Numbered from the stretch's first letter, positions 26,214 to 35,450 are shown. The stretch is 64,000 nucleotides of DNA from an uncultured Collinsella sp. (GCA_900541885.1 UQKW01000003.1:62001-126000), one strand, 5' to 3'. Numbers and translations are program-made. Notes: a model not told the origin generated them from the sequence alone.

Positions 26214-27350
26214 CTATAGGGTTGAGACGAAGGTGGACAGGCGGTGGAGGCCTTCGTCCAGGTTTTCGTCGGAGACGCAGTAGCTTAGGCGGATGTGGCC
26301 TTCGGTGCCGAAGCAGTTTCCAGGGACTAGGGCTACGTTTGCCTCTTTGATGGCTTTGATGCAGAAGTCCTCACTTGTTAGGCCGAACTTTTTGATGCTC
26401 GGGAAAGTGTAGAAGGCTCCTGCGGGCTCTACTACGTCGAGGCCCATGGCGTCTAAGGCTGCGAGTACGCGTTCGCGACGGGCTCGGTAGACTTCGAGCA
26501 TGGGAGTTGGGTCGACGGTGAGGGCTCGGGCTGCGGCGTCCATTTCGAAGGAGACGGCGCTCGATACTAAGTATTGGTGGGCCTTTGCGATCTCGGCGAT
26601 GACGGGGGCTGCGGCTGCGAGCCAGCCCAAACGCCAGCCGGTCATGGCCCAGGGTTTGGAGAAGCTCTCGATGACTACCGTCTGCTCGCGTAGCTCCGGG
26701 TGGCGCTGGGCAAAGCGCTCGTAGCCGTCCACGTAGACCAGGCGGTTGTATACATCGTCGCAGACCACGTAGATGCCCGCCTCCTCCGCCACGCGCGCCA
26801 CGGCGTCGAGCGACGCCGTGTTGAGGATGCAACCCGTAGGATTGTTGGGCGAGCAGATGACGATGGCCTTGGTCGCCGGCGTCACGTAAGCACGAAGTGC
26901 GTCCTCGTCAATCTGGAATTGCGCAGGCTCCGTATCCAAAAAGACCGCCTTGGCGTGATTGGCCACGACGATGCTCTCGTACAGGCCAAAGGCCGGCGTG
27001 GGAATAATGACCTCGTCGCCTGGGTTGAGCATAGCCATGAATGCTGCCGACAGGGCCTCGGTCGCACCGTCGGTCAGAATGACCTCGTCCGCCGAAAACG
27101 TAAGGCCCGCATCCCCCATGTAGGCAGATAACGCCTCACGCAGGGCGGGGCGACCGTTGTTGGGCGGATAGTGCGTGTCGCCGCGGTCCAGTGCGGCGGT
27201 CACCTCGGCGCTAATCACATCGGGCGTGGGAAAATCGGGCTCGCCGAGCGCGAGCGCGATGCACCCCGGATGCTGGGCGGCGAGCGCATTGATCCGACGG
27301 ATGCCGGAGGGCTTGAGCGTGGCAAGCGAGGTATTCATGGGCAGACGCAT
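26214..27350 (-). CDS. Pyridoxal-phosphate aminotransferase, class I/II
   Basis: 378 residues. PLP enzyme of the aspartate/aromatic aminotransferase type: SPNNPTG in the cofactor-binding region, Tyr in DDVYNRLVY, the Schiff-base Lys in ESFSKPWAMTGWRLGW, and the substrate-binding Arg in HIRLSYC. Substrate not determinable by sequence reading; Asp, aromatic or related amino acids are likely. AAAGGA precedes the ATG at 27350. Single gene, divergent from the next ORF. Confidence 0.85.
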   Translation of the reverse strand: MRLPMNTSLATLKPSGIRRINALAAQHPGCIALALGEPDFPTPDVISAEVTAALDRGDTHYPPNNGRPALREALSAYMGDAGLTFSADEVILTDGATEALSAAFMAMLNPGDEVIIPTPAFGLYESIVVANHAKAVFLDTEPAQFQIDEDALRAYVTPATKAIVICSPNNPTGCILNTASLDAVARVAEEAGIYVVCDDVYNRLVYVDGYERFAQRHPELREQTVVIESFSKPWAMTGWRLGWLAAAAPVIAEIAKAHQYLVSSAVSFEMDAAARALTVDPTPMLEVYRARRERVLAALDAMGLDVVEPAGAFYTFPSIKKFGLTSEDFCIKAIKEANVALVPGNCFGTEGHIRLSYCVSDENLDEGLHRLSTFVSTL

Positions 27351-27443
27351 GGCGTTCCTTTCGTAAGGGTTGCACTAGGATAGCGCGGCGAGACGCCGCC
27401 AGACGGTGTAACCTAAACGGAAACCAACCGGAAAGGAGGCGGC

Positions 27444-28106
27444 ATGGAGACGACCACACGCGACGATATACCAAAAACGCTGCATAACATCGCGTTTGTC
27501 AGTATTCCCGAGAGCGCCGATCTTGAGTTTTTGCTCTGGGACCTGCAGGATGCCATCGCCGCCTATGCCCAGCTTTCTGGCACCGCGCTCCCCCGCCCGG
27601 TCGACTTGAAGGCAAATGACGCCGGCAGCGTTGCCGATGGCATCGTGCTGGCCATTGAAGATGTGGCTGACGATAAGACGTTGGCTGCTATCGAGCAGGC
27701 GCTTGAGCGCTTTGGCAGTACGGGAACGCGCGTCTATGCCGCGATTCGAGCCGCACAAGAGGACACTGAGCAGGCGCGTGGGACCGCCGTTCGTCTGCAC
27801 AAGGTATGCGAGCGCCATGACCAATTGTGGTGTGGCGGCGTTGCCATCTACGGCGGCAGCGGCATCGCAGCGCTTCGTCGCTCCCCGCGCATGGGACTCT
27901 TGCGGCGACCGTTTTCTGAGGCCATGGACAAGCTCGTGGGCGCCGTTCGCATGGGATGTTCCGTCGAGCATGCACAGCGACTTGGCGGCGGCAATGCCGC
28001 CAACGTCGACGCCGACGGCATGGTTTGCGCCGAGCCAGCCGTGCCCGCGCCGATCTGGCGAGGCGTTCTGAAACGTCTGGGCGCCCACGCTCAAACAAAA
28101 ATCTAA
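27444..28106 (+). CDS. Uncharacterised protein
   Basis: 220 residues, start preceded by GGAAAGGAGG, so probably a real gene. I do not recognise the family. The N-terminal 25 residues are acidic and polar, the middle alternates hydrophobic strands and helices (residues 40-110), and a GGVAIYGGSGIAAL segment near 140 could be a ligand-binding loop, perhaps flavodoxin-like. No signal peptide or membrane segment. Convergent with the glycosylase gene, the stops being 1 nt apart. Confidence 0.6.
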   Translation: METTTRDDIPKTLHNIAFVSIPESADLEFLLWDLQDAIAAYAQLSGTALPRPVDLKANDAGSVADGIVLAIEDVADDKTLAAIEQALERFGSTGTRVYAAIRAAQEDTEQARGTAVRLHKVCERHDQLWCGGVAIYGGSGIAALRRSPRMGLLRRPFSEAMDKLVGAVRMGCSVEHAQRLGGGNAANVDADGMVCAEPAVPAPIWRGVLKRLGAHAQTKI

Positions 28107-28107
28107 A

Positions 28108-28671
28108 TTAAATTACAGCCCAGTCAACGGCCTCGCGCCAGCGCTCGACAAGACGTTGCAGACGCCACGCCGCATTGGCGGGACTTGTCGAGGGCAGGAC
28201 GATGGCGGGCAGCCCGGTGCGTTCTTGTAGATAGCGCCTGTAGAGCCGGCCAGCTGTACCTCCGTTGCATATCACCTGCCCAATGGGAGCTGCGCCGGTA
28301 ATGCGCTCGATATGTGCCGGCACAACGTTGCGAATGCTCGCGTCACTCGAGCCCTTAATGTCGCAGCTCTCAATCACATCCCATAGGGCTACGCCGCCGT
28401 TAAGCAGCATAGATCGCTTGACGGCAATGGAGGCATCGAGCGCCGCGTGCTCACCGCTTGCCAAAGGATCGCCCTCGTTGGGCGGCACAGGCACACCGAG
28501 GCACGCGGCCATCACGCGCCAAAAGCGATTCTGCGGATTGCCATAGTAGAAGGCATTGGCGCGCGAAAGCACCGAGGGAAACGACCCGAGCACCAAAACG
28601 CGCGAGTGCTGGTCGAACACGGGCTCAAACCCATGCTCAATATGTTGATAGCCCTCGTCGGACGCCGCCAT
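28108..28671 (-). CDS. DNA-deoxyinosine/uracil glycosylase (UDG superfamily, HDG type)
   Basis: 187 residues. The UDG-superfamily motif 1 region reads VLVLGSFPSVLSR followed by FYYGNPQNRFW, and motif 2 is LPSTSPANA. These match the family 6 hypoxanthine-DNA glycosylases, which remove deaminated adenine; uracil activity cannot be excluded. Starts 3 nt after the glucosidase stop on the other side, so both are probably co-transcribed although unrelated in function. Confidence 0.8.
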   Translation of the reverse strand: MAASDEGYQHIEHGFEPVFDQHSRVLVLGSFPSVLSRANAFYYGNPQNRFWRVMAACLGVPVPPNEGDPLASGEHAALDASIAVKRSMLLNGGVALWDVIESCDIKGSSDASIRNVVPAHIERITGAAPIGQVICNGGTAGRLYRRYLQERTGLPAIVLPSTSPANAAWRLQRLVERWREAVDWAVI

Positions 28672-28674
28672 GAT

Positions 28675-30051
28675 CTAGGCCCTCAACAGATAGCGCACCT
28701 CGTAGGGCGCAAGCTCGAGGGTGCCCGTCAGCTCGACCGCGAGCGCGTCGTCGGCAAGCAGATCGACAAAGGAGCCGTTGAGCTCGCCGGCGCCAAAGGT
28801 GTAAGGCTCGCCCACGGCGTTCACCGCCACGAGCACCGTCGCGCCGTCACAGGCGCGCTCGAACAGCAGCTGCTTGTTCTGGATCACCACGTTGCGATAG
28901 GCACCGTAGTTGAGAGCACGGGTCGCCGCGTCGTCAGCCGAGCGCAGGTGCGCGAGCTGCTTGATGAAGGCCGTCAGCTCGTTGGGCGCAGGCTCATCGA
29001 GCGCAGGTCGCAGCGCCCAGTCGCCATCGGGGCCGCCCTTTTCGCCAGGAATCCCCCACTCGCTGCCATAGTAGACGCACGGAATGCCCGGCATGCCAAA
29101 CAGCATGCCATAGGCGGGGCGCAGGCAGGACTTGTCCGTCAGGATGCTCGCCAGGCGCGGCACATCGTGGTTGTCGACAAAAGACAGCAGGTGTTTGCCG
29201 CGGTAGATGCACCACGGGTCGCCGCCAAACTGACGGTGCAACGAGTGGGCGATCTCGAACATGTTGACCGAGTTAAAGCTGGAGTACAGGCCCTTGTAGC
29301 ACTCGTAGTTGGTGCAGGAGTCGAGCATCTCGTCGTTGACGATCTGGTTGTAGTCGCCGTGGAGCGTCTCGCCGATCAGCACAAAGTCGGGCTTGAGCTC
29401 ACGGGCAAAGCTATGCAGACGACGCATGAAATCGCGGTCGAGCATGTAGGCGACGTCCAGGCGCAGGCCGTCGACGCCAAAGACGTCAGCCCAACGGCGC
29501 ACGGACTCGAGCAGGTAATCGACCACTGCGGGATTTTGCAGGTTGAGCTTCACAAGCTCAAAATGGCCTTCCCAGCCCTCGTACCAAAAGCCGTCGCCAT
29601 AGCAGGAGTCGCCGTCAAAGCTAATGTGGAACCAGTCCTTGTACGGCGAGTCACACTTACGCTCCTGTACATCGCGGAAGGCCCAAAAGCCACGGCCCAC
29701 ATGGTTAAAGACGGCATCGAGCACCACGCGAATGCCATGGGCATGCAGCGTCTCGCACACGGCGGCAAAATCGGCATCCCCACCCAAGCGACGGTCGATA
29801 TGGCGCAGGCTACGCGTATCGTAGCCGTGGCTATCAGACTCGAGCGGCGGGTTGATCAGTACAGCGCCAATACCGAGTTCCTGCAGGTAGTCGGCCCATT
29901 GGGCAATCTTCATGATGGGCGCATCGGGGTTGGGCGCGGCGTTGGCGGCCTGGGCGAGCTCATCCTCGGCAACGGGCGCGGCGTTTTCGCGCGGAGCTCC
30001 GCAAAAGCCCAGCGGATAGATCTGATAGAACGTCGTCTCGTATGCCCACAT
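28675..30051 (-). CDS. Glycoside hydrolase family 13 (alpha-glucosidase/maltodextrin hydrolase)
   Basis: 458 residues, cytoplasmic (no signal peptide). All four GH13 regions are present: DAVFNH (112-117), GLRLDVA with the nucleophile Asp199, IGET with acid/base Glu228, and FVDNHD with His295-Asp296. The size and the lack of extra N-terminal domains suggest a small neopullulanase/maltodextrin glucosidase acting on imported oligosaccharides; exact specificity unknown. Followed by the glycosylase gene 3 nt later. Confidence 0.88.
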   Translation of the reverse strand: MWAYETTFYQIYPLGFCGAPRENAAPVAEDELAQAANAAPNPDAPIMKIAQWADYLQELGIGAVLINPPLESDSHGYDTRSLRHIDRRLGGDADFAAVCETLHAHGIRVVLDAVFNHVGRGFWAFRDVQERKCDSPYKDWFHISFDGDSCYGDGFWYEGWEGHFELVKLNLQNPAVVDYLLESVRRWADVFGVDGLRLDVAYMLDRDFMRRLHSFARELKPDFVLIGETLHGDYNQIVNDEMLDSCTNYECYKGLYSSFNSVNMFEIAHSLHRQFGGDPWCIYRGKHLLSFVDNHDVPRLASILTDKSCLRPAYGMLFGMPGIPCVYYGSEWGIPGEKGGPDGDWALRPALDEPAPNELTAFIKQLAHLRSADDAATRALNYGAYRNVVIQNKQLLFERACDGATVLVAVNAVGEPYTFGAGELNGSFVDLLADDALAVELTGTLELAPYEVRYLLRA

Positions 30052-30122
30052 AGCAACCTCCCGGTAAGCTCAACACAACGACATCCATTGTATGCCCGGC
30101 TTGTATCCTCTCCCCCAAAATA

Positions 30123-30189
30123 AGTTGCGGTGGAATAGTTCCTGCTTTGGCCTTCAGAGGCCTTAAACAGGAACTATTCCACCGCAACT
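30123..30189. repeat. 67-bp perfect hairpin repeat, copy 1
   Basis: Arms 30123-30144 and 30168-30189 are exact inverted copies (22 bp, ending in GTGGAATAGTTCCTG), and the centre holds a second stem GGCCT / AGGCC. A second copy with the same arms lies at 34261-34327. Situated between the glucosidase and MFS genes, where it may also act as terminator. Confidence 0.8.
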
Positions 30190-30204
30190 GATGAGGGGAC
30201 GTGA

Positions 30205-31401
30205 TTAGGCAACGGGTTTGGCGCGGCGAATGGCCGGGAACATCACCGTGATAGCGAGGATGACGCCCACGACGGCAATCGCCCCGCCCGCGAAGCCAAT
30301 CCAGGAGATACCGGGGCCCGAAACCACGGCGCCGCCGATCGCGGTGCCCGTGCCAATACCGAGGTTAAACAGGCCCGAGAAAATCGACATGGCGACGGCC
30401 GACGAATCCACCGGCGTGTACTTGATGAGCTCGGCCTGAAACGCCACGTTAAAGGCCGTGGAGCAGCAGCCCCATAGCGCGCAGACGGCAAGCACCGCCG
30501 CGAGCGATGACGCGACAGACCCCATAAGCAGCAAGGCGACCGGCACTCCGGAGAGCGTGATCGCAAGGAACGGAAAACGGTGCCCGTCGAACAGGCGGCC
30601 GAACAGCCAACTGCCCACCAGGCCGGAGCAGCCGAACGCCGTCAACGTCATAGTGATAGCGCTTGCGTCGACATGCGCGACCTGGGCCAGGAAAGGCTCG
30701 ATATAGCTATAGCCCGCGTAATAGCCGGTCGCCATGAACACCGTAACGGCGTAGAGAGCGATGAGGAACGGGCTCTTGAGCAGCTCGGGCAGCTGCTTGA
30801 GCGTAAAACGCTCGCCCGCCGGCATGGTGGGGAACACCGTGGCCTGGTACACCACCGCAGCGGCAGAGAGGGCCCCAACCACGGCAAACGTCATACGCCA
30901 GCCCACGGCCAGGCCAATGGCGCGGCCGAGCGGCAGGCCGAAGATCTGTGCGATGGAAGAGCCCGTGGCGATCATGCTGATGGCGAGCGCCCCATGGCGC
31001 GTGTCAACCAGACGCGACGCCATGATCGAGGCGACCGACCAGAACACGGCGTGCGCGCAGGCAACCACCAGGCGTGCGCAGACCAGAATGGGATAGGTCG
31101 GCGCCACGGCGGACAGGAACTGGCCCAGCGAGAACACGGCAAGCACGCCGAGCAGCATCCGCTTGAACTCAAAGCGCGAAGCGAACACCATGAGCGGCAA
31201 CGACAGCAGCATGACGCCCCAGGCATAGACCGAGATCATGATGCCAGCTTGGGCCTCGGTGAGCGAAAACGATGCGGCGATGTCGGTCAGCAGACCGATG
31301 GGCATGAACTCCGACGTGTTGAACACGAACGCGCAGCAGGTGAGCCCGATAAGCGGGAGCCACTGCTTGAGCGTGATGCCATCTTGCCTTGCCTGACTCA
31401 T
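30205..31401 (-). CDS. MFS transporter, sugar-efflux/DHA1 type
   Basis: 398 residues with about 12 hydrophobic segments. N-terminal FNTSEFMPIGLLTDIA in helix 1 and the intracellular loop after helix 2 (FASRFEFKRM) are typical of the AraJ/SotB branch of drug and sugar exporters. The ATG at 31401 has GGAG 9 nt upstream; an extension to 31416 lacks one. Substrate unknown. Confidence 0.85.
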   Translation of the reverse strand: MSQARQDGITLKQWLPLIGLTCCAFVFNTSEFMPIGLLTDIAASFSLTEAQAGIMISVYAWGVMLLSLPLMVFASRFEFKRMLLGVLAVFSLGQFLSAVAPTYPILVCARLVVACAHAVFWSVASIMASRLVDTRHGALAISMIATGSSIAQIFGLPLGRAIGLAVGWRMTFAVVGALSAAAVVYQATVFPTMPAGERFTLKQLPELLKSPFLIALYAVTVFMATGYYAGYSYIEPFLAQVAHVDASAITMTLTAFGCSGLVGSWLFGRLFDGHRFPFLAITLSGVPVALLLMGSVASSLAAVLAVCALWGCCSTAFNVAFQAELIKYTPVDSSAVAMSIFSGLFNLGIGTGTAIGGAVVSGPGISWIGFAGGAIAVVGVILAITVMFPAIRRAKPVA

Positions 31402-31446
31402 ATATAACGTCTCCAATCATTTTGAGCGGAGGCGATTATATAGCAA

Positions 31447-31480
31447 CGGCCCCGCATCCGTCAGTACAGATGCGGGGCCG
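31447..31480. terminator. Terminator-like hairpin between feoAB and the MFS gene
   Basis: 12-bp perfect stem CGGCCCCGCATC / GATGCGGGGCCG with a 10-base loop, downstream of the feoAB stop on the minus strand. The tail is only weakly T-rich. Confidence 0.7.
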
Positions 31481-31521
31481 CAATCAACTCAATACACAGA
31501 GGTTGCGCCGTCAATAAATAA

Positions 31522-33882
31522 CTAAGCCAACCCCAGCAATATGCCCGCCGAATGCACGGCAAACGCCACGATCCAGGCGACCGTCACCTGAAACGCGAAT
31601 ACGGCCACGGCATAGCGCGCGCCCAACTCGCTCTTGACGGCGCCGATGGACGCCACGCAAGGCGGGTACAGCAGCGTAAAGACCAAGAACACGTAGGCGG
31701 TAAACGGCGAAAACATGGTCGACAGCGCCGCGGGCGACGTTGCGCCCAAAAGCACCGTGAGCGTCGAGATGACGCTCTCCTTGGCAATAAGTCCGGTGAC
31801 GAGCGCCGTGGATGCGCGCCAGTCGCCAAAACCGAGCGGGGCCAACACCGGCGCGATGATGCTACCCAGACCGGCAAGCAGGCTTTGCGACTGGTCGGCG
31901 ACCACGTTAAAGCGGATATCGAACGTCTGAAGGAACCAGATGACCACCGTAGCGGCAAAGATAATGGTAAAGGCCTTGGTGATGAAGTCCTTGGCCTTAT
32001 CCCATGCCAGCATCACCGTCGTCTTGACGCTCGGTAGGCGGTAATTGGGAAGCTCCATGATAAACGGCACCGGGTCGCCCTTAAATGCCGTGCGGTTGAG
32101 CACCAAAGCCGCGATGCAGCCGACCACGATACCGATCAGATAGAGCGAGACCATGGCGGAAACCGTCGCCTGCGGGAAAAACGCCCCGCACAGCAAGCCG
32201 TAAACCGGCAACTTGGCTGAACAGCTCATAAACGGCGTGAGCATGACCGTCATCTTGCGGTCGTGCTCGGATGGGAGCGTACGGGTCGACATGATAGCCG
32301 GCACGGTGCAGCCAAAACCGACGAGCATGGGCACGAAGCTGCGGCCCGACAGGCCAAAACGACGCAGCACCTTATCCATGACAAAGGCGACGCGCGCCAT
32401 GTAGCCCGAGTCTTCCAGAATGGAGAGGAACAAGAAGAGCACGACGATAATCGGCAGGAAGGTCAGCACACTGCCCACGCCCGTAAGCACGCCGTCGACA
32501 GCCAGCGAGCGCACCACGTCGTTGGTGCCGAACGCCTTGAGGCCCGCATCGGCCGAGGCGATGATAGCAGCGATACCGTCCTCCATGAGTCCCTGCAACG
32601 CCGCGCCGATCACGCCAAACGTCAGCCAAAAGACGAGGCCCATGATCACCAGGAACGCCGGAATGGCCGTGTAGCGACCCGTCAGGATGCGGTCGATCTT
32701 GACGGAGCGCACGTGCTCGCGGCTTTCGTGCGGTTTGACGACGCAGCGCCCGCACACGTCGCCGATAAAGCTAAAGCGCATATCGGCCAGCGCGGACAGG
32801 CGGTCGGTGCCGGCCTCGCCCTCCATCTGGGTAATGATGTGCTCGATAGCGTCGAGCTCGTTGCGATCCAGGTGAAGCGCCTCGGTCACCAGCTCGTCGC
32901 CCTCAACCAGCTTGGTCGCCGCAAAGCGCACCGGGATGTGCGCCGTCACGGCATGGTCCTCGATCAGGTTGGCAATGCCGTGGATGCAGCGATGCAGTGC
33001 GCCGCCGTCCGATCCATCGGGCGCACAGAAGTCCAGGCGACCGGGGCGCTCGCGGAACCGCGCCACGTGCAAGGCATGATCCACCAGCTCGCCGATACCC
33101 TCGTTGCGGGCAGCGCTAATGGGAACAACAGGCACGCCCAACAGGCTCTCGAGCAGATTGACGTCCACGGCGCCGCCGTTGGCCGTCACCTCGTCCATCA
33201 TGTTGAGCGCGATGACCATGGGGCGGTCGAGCTCCATAAGCTGCAGCGTCAGGTACAGGTTACGTTCGATGTTGGTGGCGTCGATGATGTCGATGATGGC
33301 GTCGGGGTTTTCGTCCAAGATGAATTGGCGGCTGACGATCTCTTCGCCCGTGTACGGCGACAGGGAGTAAATGCCGGGCAGATCGGTAACGCTTGCCTCG
33401 GGATGGTTACGGATGGTGCCGTCCTTGCGGTCGACCGTCACGCCAGGAAAGTTACCGACGTGCTGGTTGGAGCCCGTAAGCTGGTTGAACAGCGTGGTCT
33501 TACCGCAGTTTTGGTTGCCGGCGAGGGCAAAATGCAGCGGTGCGCCCTCGGGCACGGCCGTTTTTGCCGCACGGGGCGAATACATCCCCTCGCCGAGTGC
33601 CGGATGCTCCGTCGTTCCGATTGCGGCGTTGGCGCGCGGACCGGTATCGGTGTCGTGCACATCCACGAGCTCAATGCGTGCGGCATCATCCTTGCGCAGC
33701 GTCAACTCGTAGCCACGCAGGCGAATCTCGAGCGGGTCGCCCATGGGGGCGTACTTCATCATGGTGACTTCGGTGCCCGGCGTTAGGCCCATGTCCAAAA
33801 TATGCTGTCGGAGTGCCTGGTCGTCCGATGCCACCGATGCGACAACGGCGTCCTTTCCAATCTCGAGCGTATCGAGCTTCAC
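31522..33882 (-). CDS. feoB: Ferrous iron transporter, FeoA-FeoB fusion
   Basis: GTP-dependent Fe(II) uptake through the membrane. 786 residues: residues 1-76 form an FeoA-like SH3 domain (MGLTPGTEVTMMKYAPMGDP), then the G domain with GNQNCGKTTLFNQLTG (122-137), VTDLPGIYS and NMMDEV, then two FeoB Gate/Nucleoside-recognition membrane halves with about 10 helices. Such fusions replace separate feoA and feoB genes. Start GTG at 33882 with GGGAGG 9 nt upstream; the longer frame to 34119 reads through repeats and is rejected. DtxR-like half-sites lie 50-75 bp upstream. Confidence 0.93.
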   Translation of the reverse strand: MKLDTLEIGKDAVVASVASDDQALRQHILDMGLTPGTEVTMMKYAPMGDPLEIRLRGYELTLRKDDAARIELVDVHDTDTGPRANAAIGTTEHPALGEGMYSPRAAKTAVPEGAPLHFALAGNQNCGKTTLFNQLTGSNQHVGNFPGVTVDRKDGTIRNHPEASVTDLPGIYSLSPYTGEEIVSRQFILDENPDAIIDIIDATNIERNLYLTLQLMELDRPMVIALNMMDEVTANGGAVDVNLLESLLGVPVVPISAARNEGIGELVDHALHVARFRERPGRLDFCAPDGSDGGALHRCIHGIANLIEDHAVTAHIPVRFAATKLVEGDELVTEALHLDRNELDAIEHIITQMEGEAGTDRLSALADMRFSFIGDVCGRCVVKPHESREHVRSVKIDRILTGRYTAIPAFLVIMGLVFWLTFGVIGAALQGLMEDGIAAIIASADAGLKAFGTNDVVRSLAVDGVLTGVGSVLTFLPIIVVLFLFLSILEDSGYMARVAFVMDKVLRRFGLSGRSFVPMLVGFGCTVPAIMSTRTLPSEHDRKMTVMLTPFMSCSAKLPVYGLLCGAFFPQATVSAMVSLYLIGIVVGCIAALVLNRTAFKGDPVPFIMELPNYRLPSVKTTVMLAWDKAKDFITKAFTIIFAATVVIWFLQTFDIRFNVVADQSQSLLAGLGSIIAPVLAPLGFGDWRASTALVTGLIAKESVISTLTVLLGATSPAALSTMFSPFTAYVFLVFTLLYPPCVASIGAVKSELGARYAVAVFAFQVTVAWIVAFAVHSAGILLGLA

Positions 33883-33933
33883 GTCCGTGTTCCTCCCCCG
33901 GCGCCCACAGGGCGTTGCATTTATGTTCACCTT

Positions 33934-33958
33934 GGCTAACCGTTTGCCACGGCTAACC
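33934..33958 (-). promoter_or_regulatory. DtxR/IdeR-like half-site pair upstream of feoAB
   Basis: GGTTAGCC occurs twice on the minus strand (33941-33934 and 33958-33951), 17 bp apart. It equals the left half and centre of the DtxR/IdeR box TTAGGTTAGSCTAACCTAA. The right halves are poor, so the two direct half-sites may work together. Position in front of an iron transporter supports iron-dependent repression; inference. Confidence 0.55.
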
Positions 33959-34048
33959 AATTTAACCATGCATGATAGCGCGAACACACAACGATGTTCA
34001 ATCAGCAAATTGGCGCAATGGGGACAGGCAGGAGAGTTCAGGGCCATA

Positions 34049-34250
34049 GTTTCCCGATGAGGCCTCTCGGGGAAACTACATCCCAGAATTCCGGCTCGAA
34101 ACGGGATATGGTTTCCCAAACAGGCCTCTTACGGAAAATGCATCCCGGAATCCCCGCTCGAAACGGGACGCGCTTTTCCAGTCGAGGCCCTATGGGAAAC
34201 TGCGTCCCACCTTGAAAGGCAAAACTGGGGCGCAGTTTCCGGACGGGGCA
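34049..34250. repeat. Tandem hairpin array, 62-bp period
   Basis: Units begin at 34049, 34111, 34173 and (partial) 34235. Each starts with KTTTYCC followed by an AGGCC or GGGGC centre, an inverted GGGAAAC or GGAAAAT, then RCATCCC / GGGAT-type pairs with GCTCGAAACGGGA in the first two. Individual units differ at many positions but keep inverted halves. Upstream 34024 carries GGGACAGGCAGG, like the REP loops elsewhere. No ORF of note. Confidence 0.7.
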
Positions 34251-34260
34251 TCAAAAACGA

Positions 34261-34327
34261 AGTTGCGGTGGAATAGTTCCTGGATGGGCTGGTTGATGCC
34301 CCAGATAGGAACTATTTCACCGCAAGT
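34261..34327. repeat. 67-bp hairpin repeat, copy 2
   Basis: Arms 34261-34280 and 34308-34327 pair over 20 bp with one G-T pair, the same arm sequence as at 30123-30189; the 27-bp centre differs but again contains inverted bases (GGGCT...GCCCC). It ends 28 bp after the esterase stop and may serve as its terminator. Confidence 0.78.
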
Positions 34328-34354
34328 TATTGAAGAGCTTGGATGCCGGGACTC

Positions 34355-35254
34355 TTACAGATGGCGCTCGAGGAAGCGGAAGGCCAGGCGGATCCAGGGA
34401 CGGACGGAAACCTGCTTGTCCTCGTTGTCGACCGCGGTGTTGGCGTTGCCGAGCGAAAGGCCATGACCACCCTGGTCGAAGACGTGCATCTCGCATGCAA
34501 CGCCCTCCTCGGCCATGCGCTGCGCAAACGGGTAGACCTGCGCGATCGGCGCCGTCTTGTCGTCGGACACGCCCCACACAAAGGTCGGTGGCATCTGACG
34601 CGAAACATGCGTGGTGGGGCAGATGTCGGCCAGATGCTCGTCAGTTGCCTCGCCGCCCGTCACCATCGACAGGTAGTCGTTGAGCAAATCGCGCCCCGTC
34701 TTGCCACCCGTCTTGGGCACACGCAAGTCAATGCGCGGATCGCGCGTCTGCATGTCGCGCACATAGGCAAAGTCGAGCAATGGATAGCCCAGCACCACGG
34801 CATCGGGACGAATGTCGTCCGGACGCGCCCCGGCAAGTGCCGCAAAGGGGCCGGTCTTCCACTGTGTTGCCAGCGAGGCGCAAATCATGCCGCCAGCAGA
34901 AAAGCCCACGACGCACACGCGCTTAGGATCGACATGCCACTCGTCGGCGTTGGCGCGCACCGTGGCGACCATCTTGGCAAGATCTGCCTGGGGATGCGGA
35001 AAGCTCACGTCACCCGTAGAACTCGTGACATAGTTGAGCACAAAGGCCTGGTAACCGTGATCCAAAAACGCAAACGCCACAGGATCCTGCTCATGCGGAG
35101 CGATATGCGTAAACGCACCTCCGCCGCAGATAATCACCGCGGGGCGGCGGCCATTCGGTTTATCGGGCAACGGCTCGGCACCCAAATACGTAAACGTCGC
35201 CGGATAATCCTCGGTCGGCTCCTCGCCCCACAGCGCATGGTTCTCGACAATCAC
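34355..35254 (-). CDS. Alpha/beta-hydrolase esterase
   Basis: 299 residues. HSL/BD-FAE-like esterase: oxyanion loop ICGGGAF, nucleophile Ser in GFSAGG, late Asp in WGVSDDKT and His in FDQGGHGLS. No signal peptide, so cytoplasmic; a role in deacetylating imported carbohydrate esters or xenobiotics is possible but unproven. GTG at 35254 with AAGGGAGC upstream is preferred over a 69-codon extension to 35461 that overlaps the divergent crr promoter. Confidence 0.82.
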   Translation of the reverse strand: MIVENHALWGEEPTEDYPATFTYLGAEPLPDKPNGRRPAVIICGGGAFTHIAPHEQDPVAFAFLDHGYQAFVLNYVTSSTGDVSFPHPQADLAKMVATVRANADEWHVDPKRVCVVGFSAGGMICASLATQWKTGPFAALAGARPDDIRPDAVVLGYPLLDFAYVRDMQTRDPRIDLRVPKTGGKTGRDLLNDYLSMVTGGEATDEHLADICPTTHVSRQMPPTFVWGVSDDKTAPIAQVYPFAQRMAEEGVACEMHVFDQGGHGLSLGNANTAVDNEDKQVSVRPWIRLAFRFLERHL

Positions 35255-35440
35255 ATGTGCTCCCTTCGCGCAAATTATGCGCCCTTGTTTTTCGCCTTCA
35301 AGCGTACCCCACTTGAACCCGTGGCGCAGAAACACTCCGGCAATAAGTTTCCCTTCAACTGATATATCACATAATCCCAGTTCAGAGGTATCGTTGAGCA
35401 GCGTAGAATAGGGGCGTTGACCAAGCCGCGAAACACATGT

Positions 35441-35450
35441 GAAACGTTTC
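35441..35450 (+). promoter_or_regulatory. LacI/CcpA-like operator upstream of the EIIA gene
   Basis: GAAACGTTTC is a perfect 10-bp palindrome inside GTGAAACGTTTCCG, close to catabolite-responsive-element and LacI-family sites. It lies 48 bp before the EIIA start. Confidence 0.45.

Noticed and set aside
25768..26283. A 171-codon plus-strand frame between rplJ and the aminotransferase
   Set aside because: Composed of family A repeat copy 3 and the rplJ leader; composition and lack of a start signal argue against a gene.
34049..34250. Possible CRISPR array or integron attC cluster
   Set aside because: 62-bp units without identical repeats, no cassettes with genes, and no integrase nearby.
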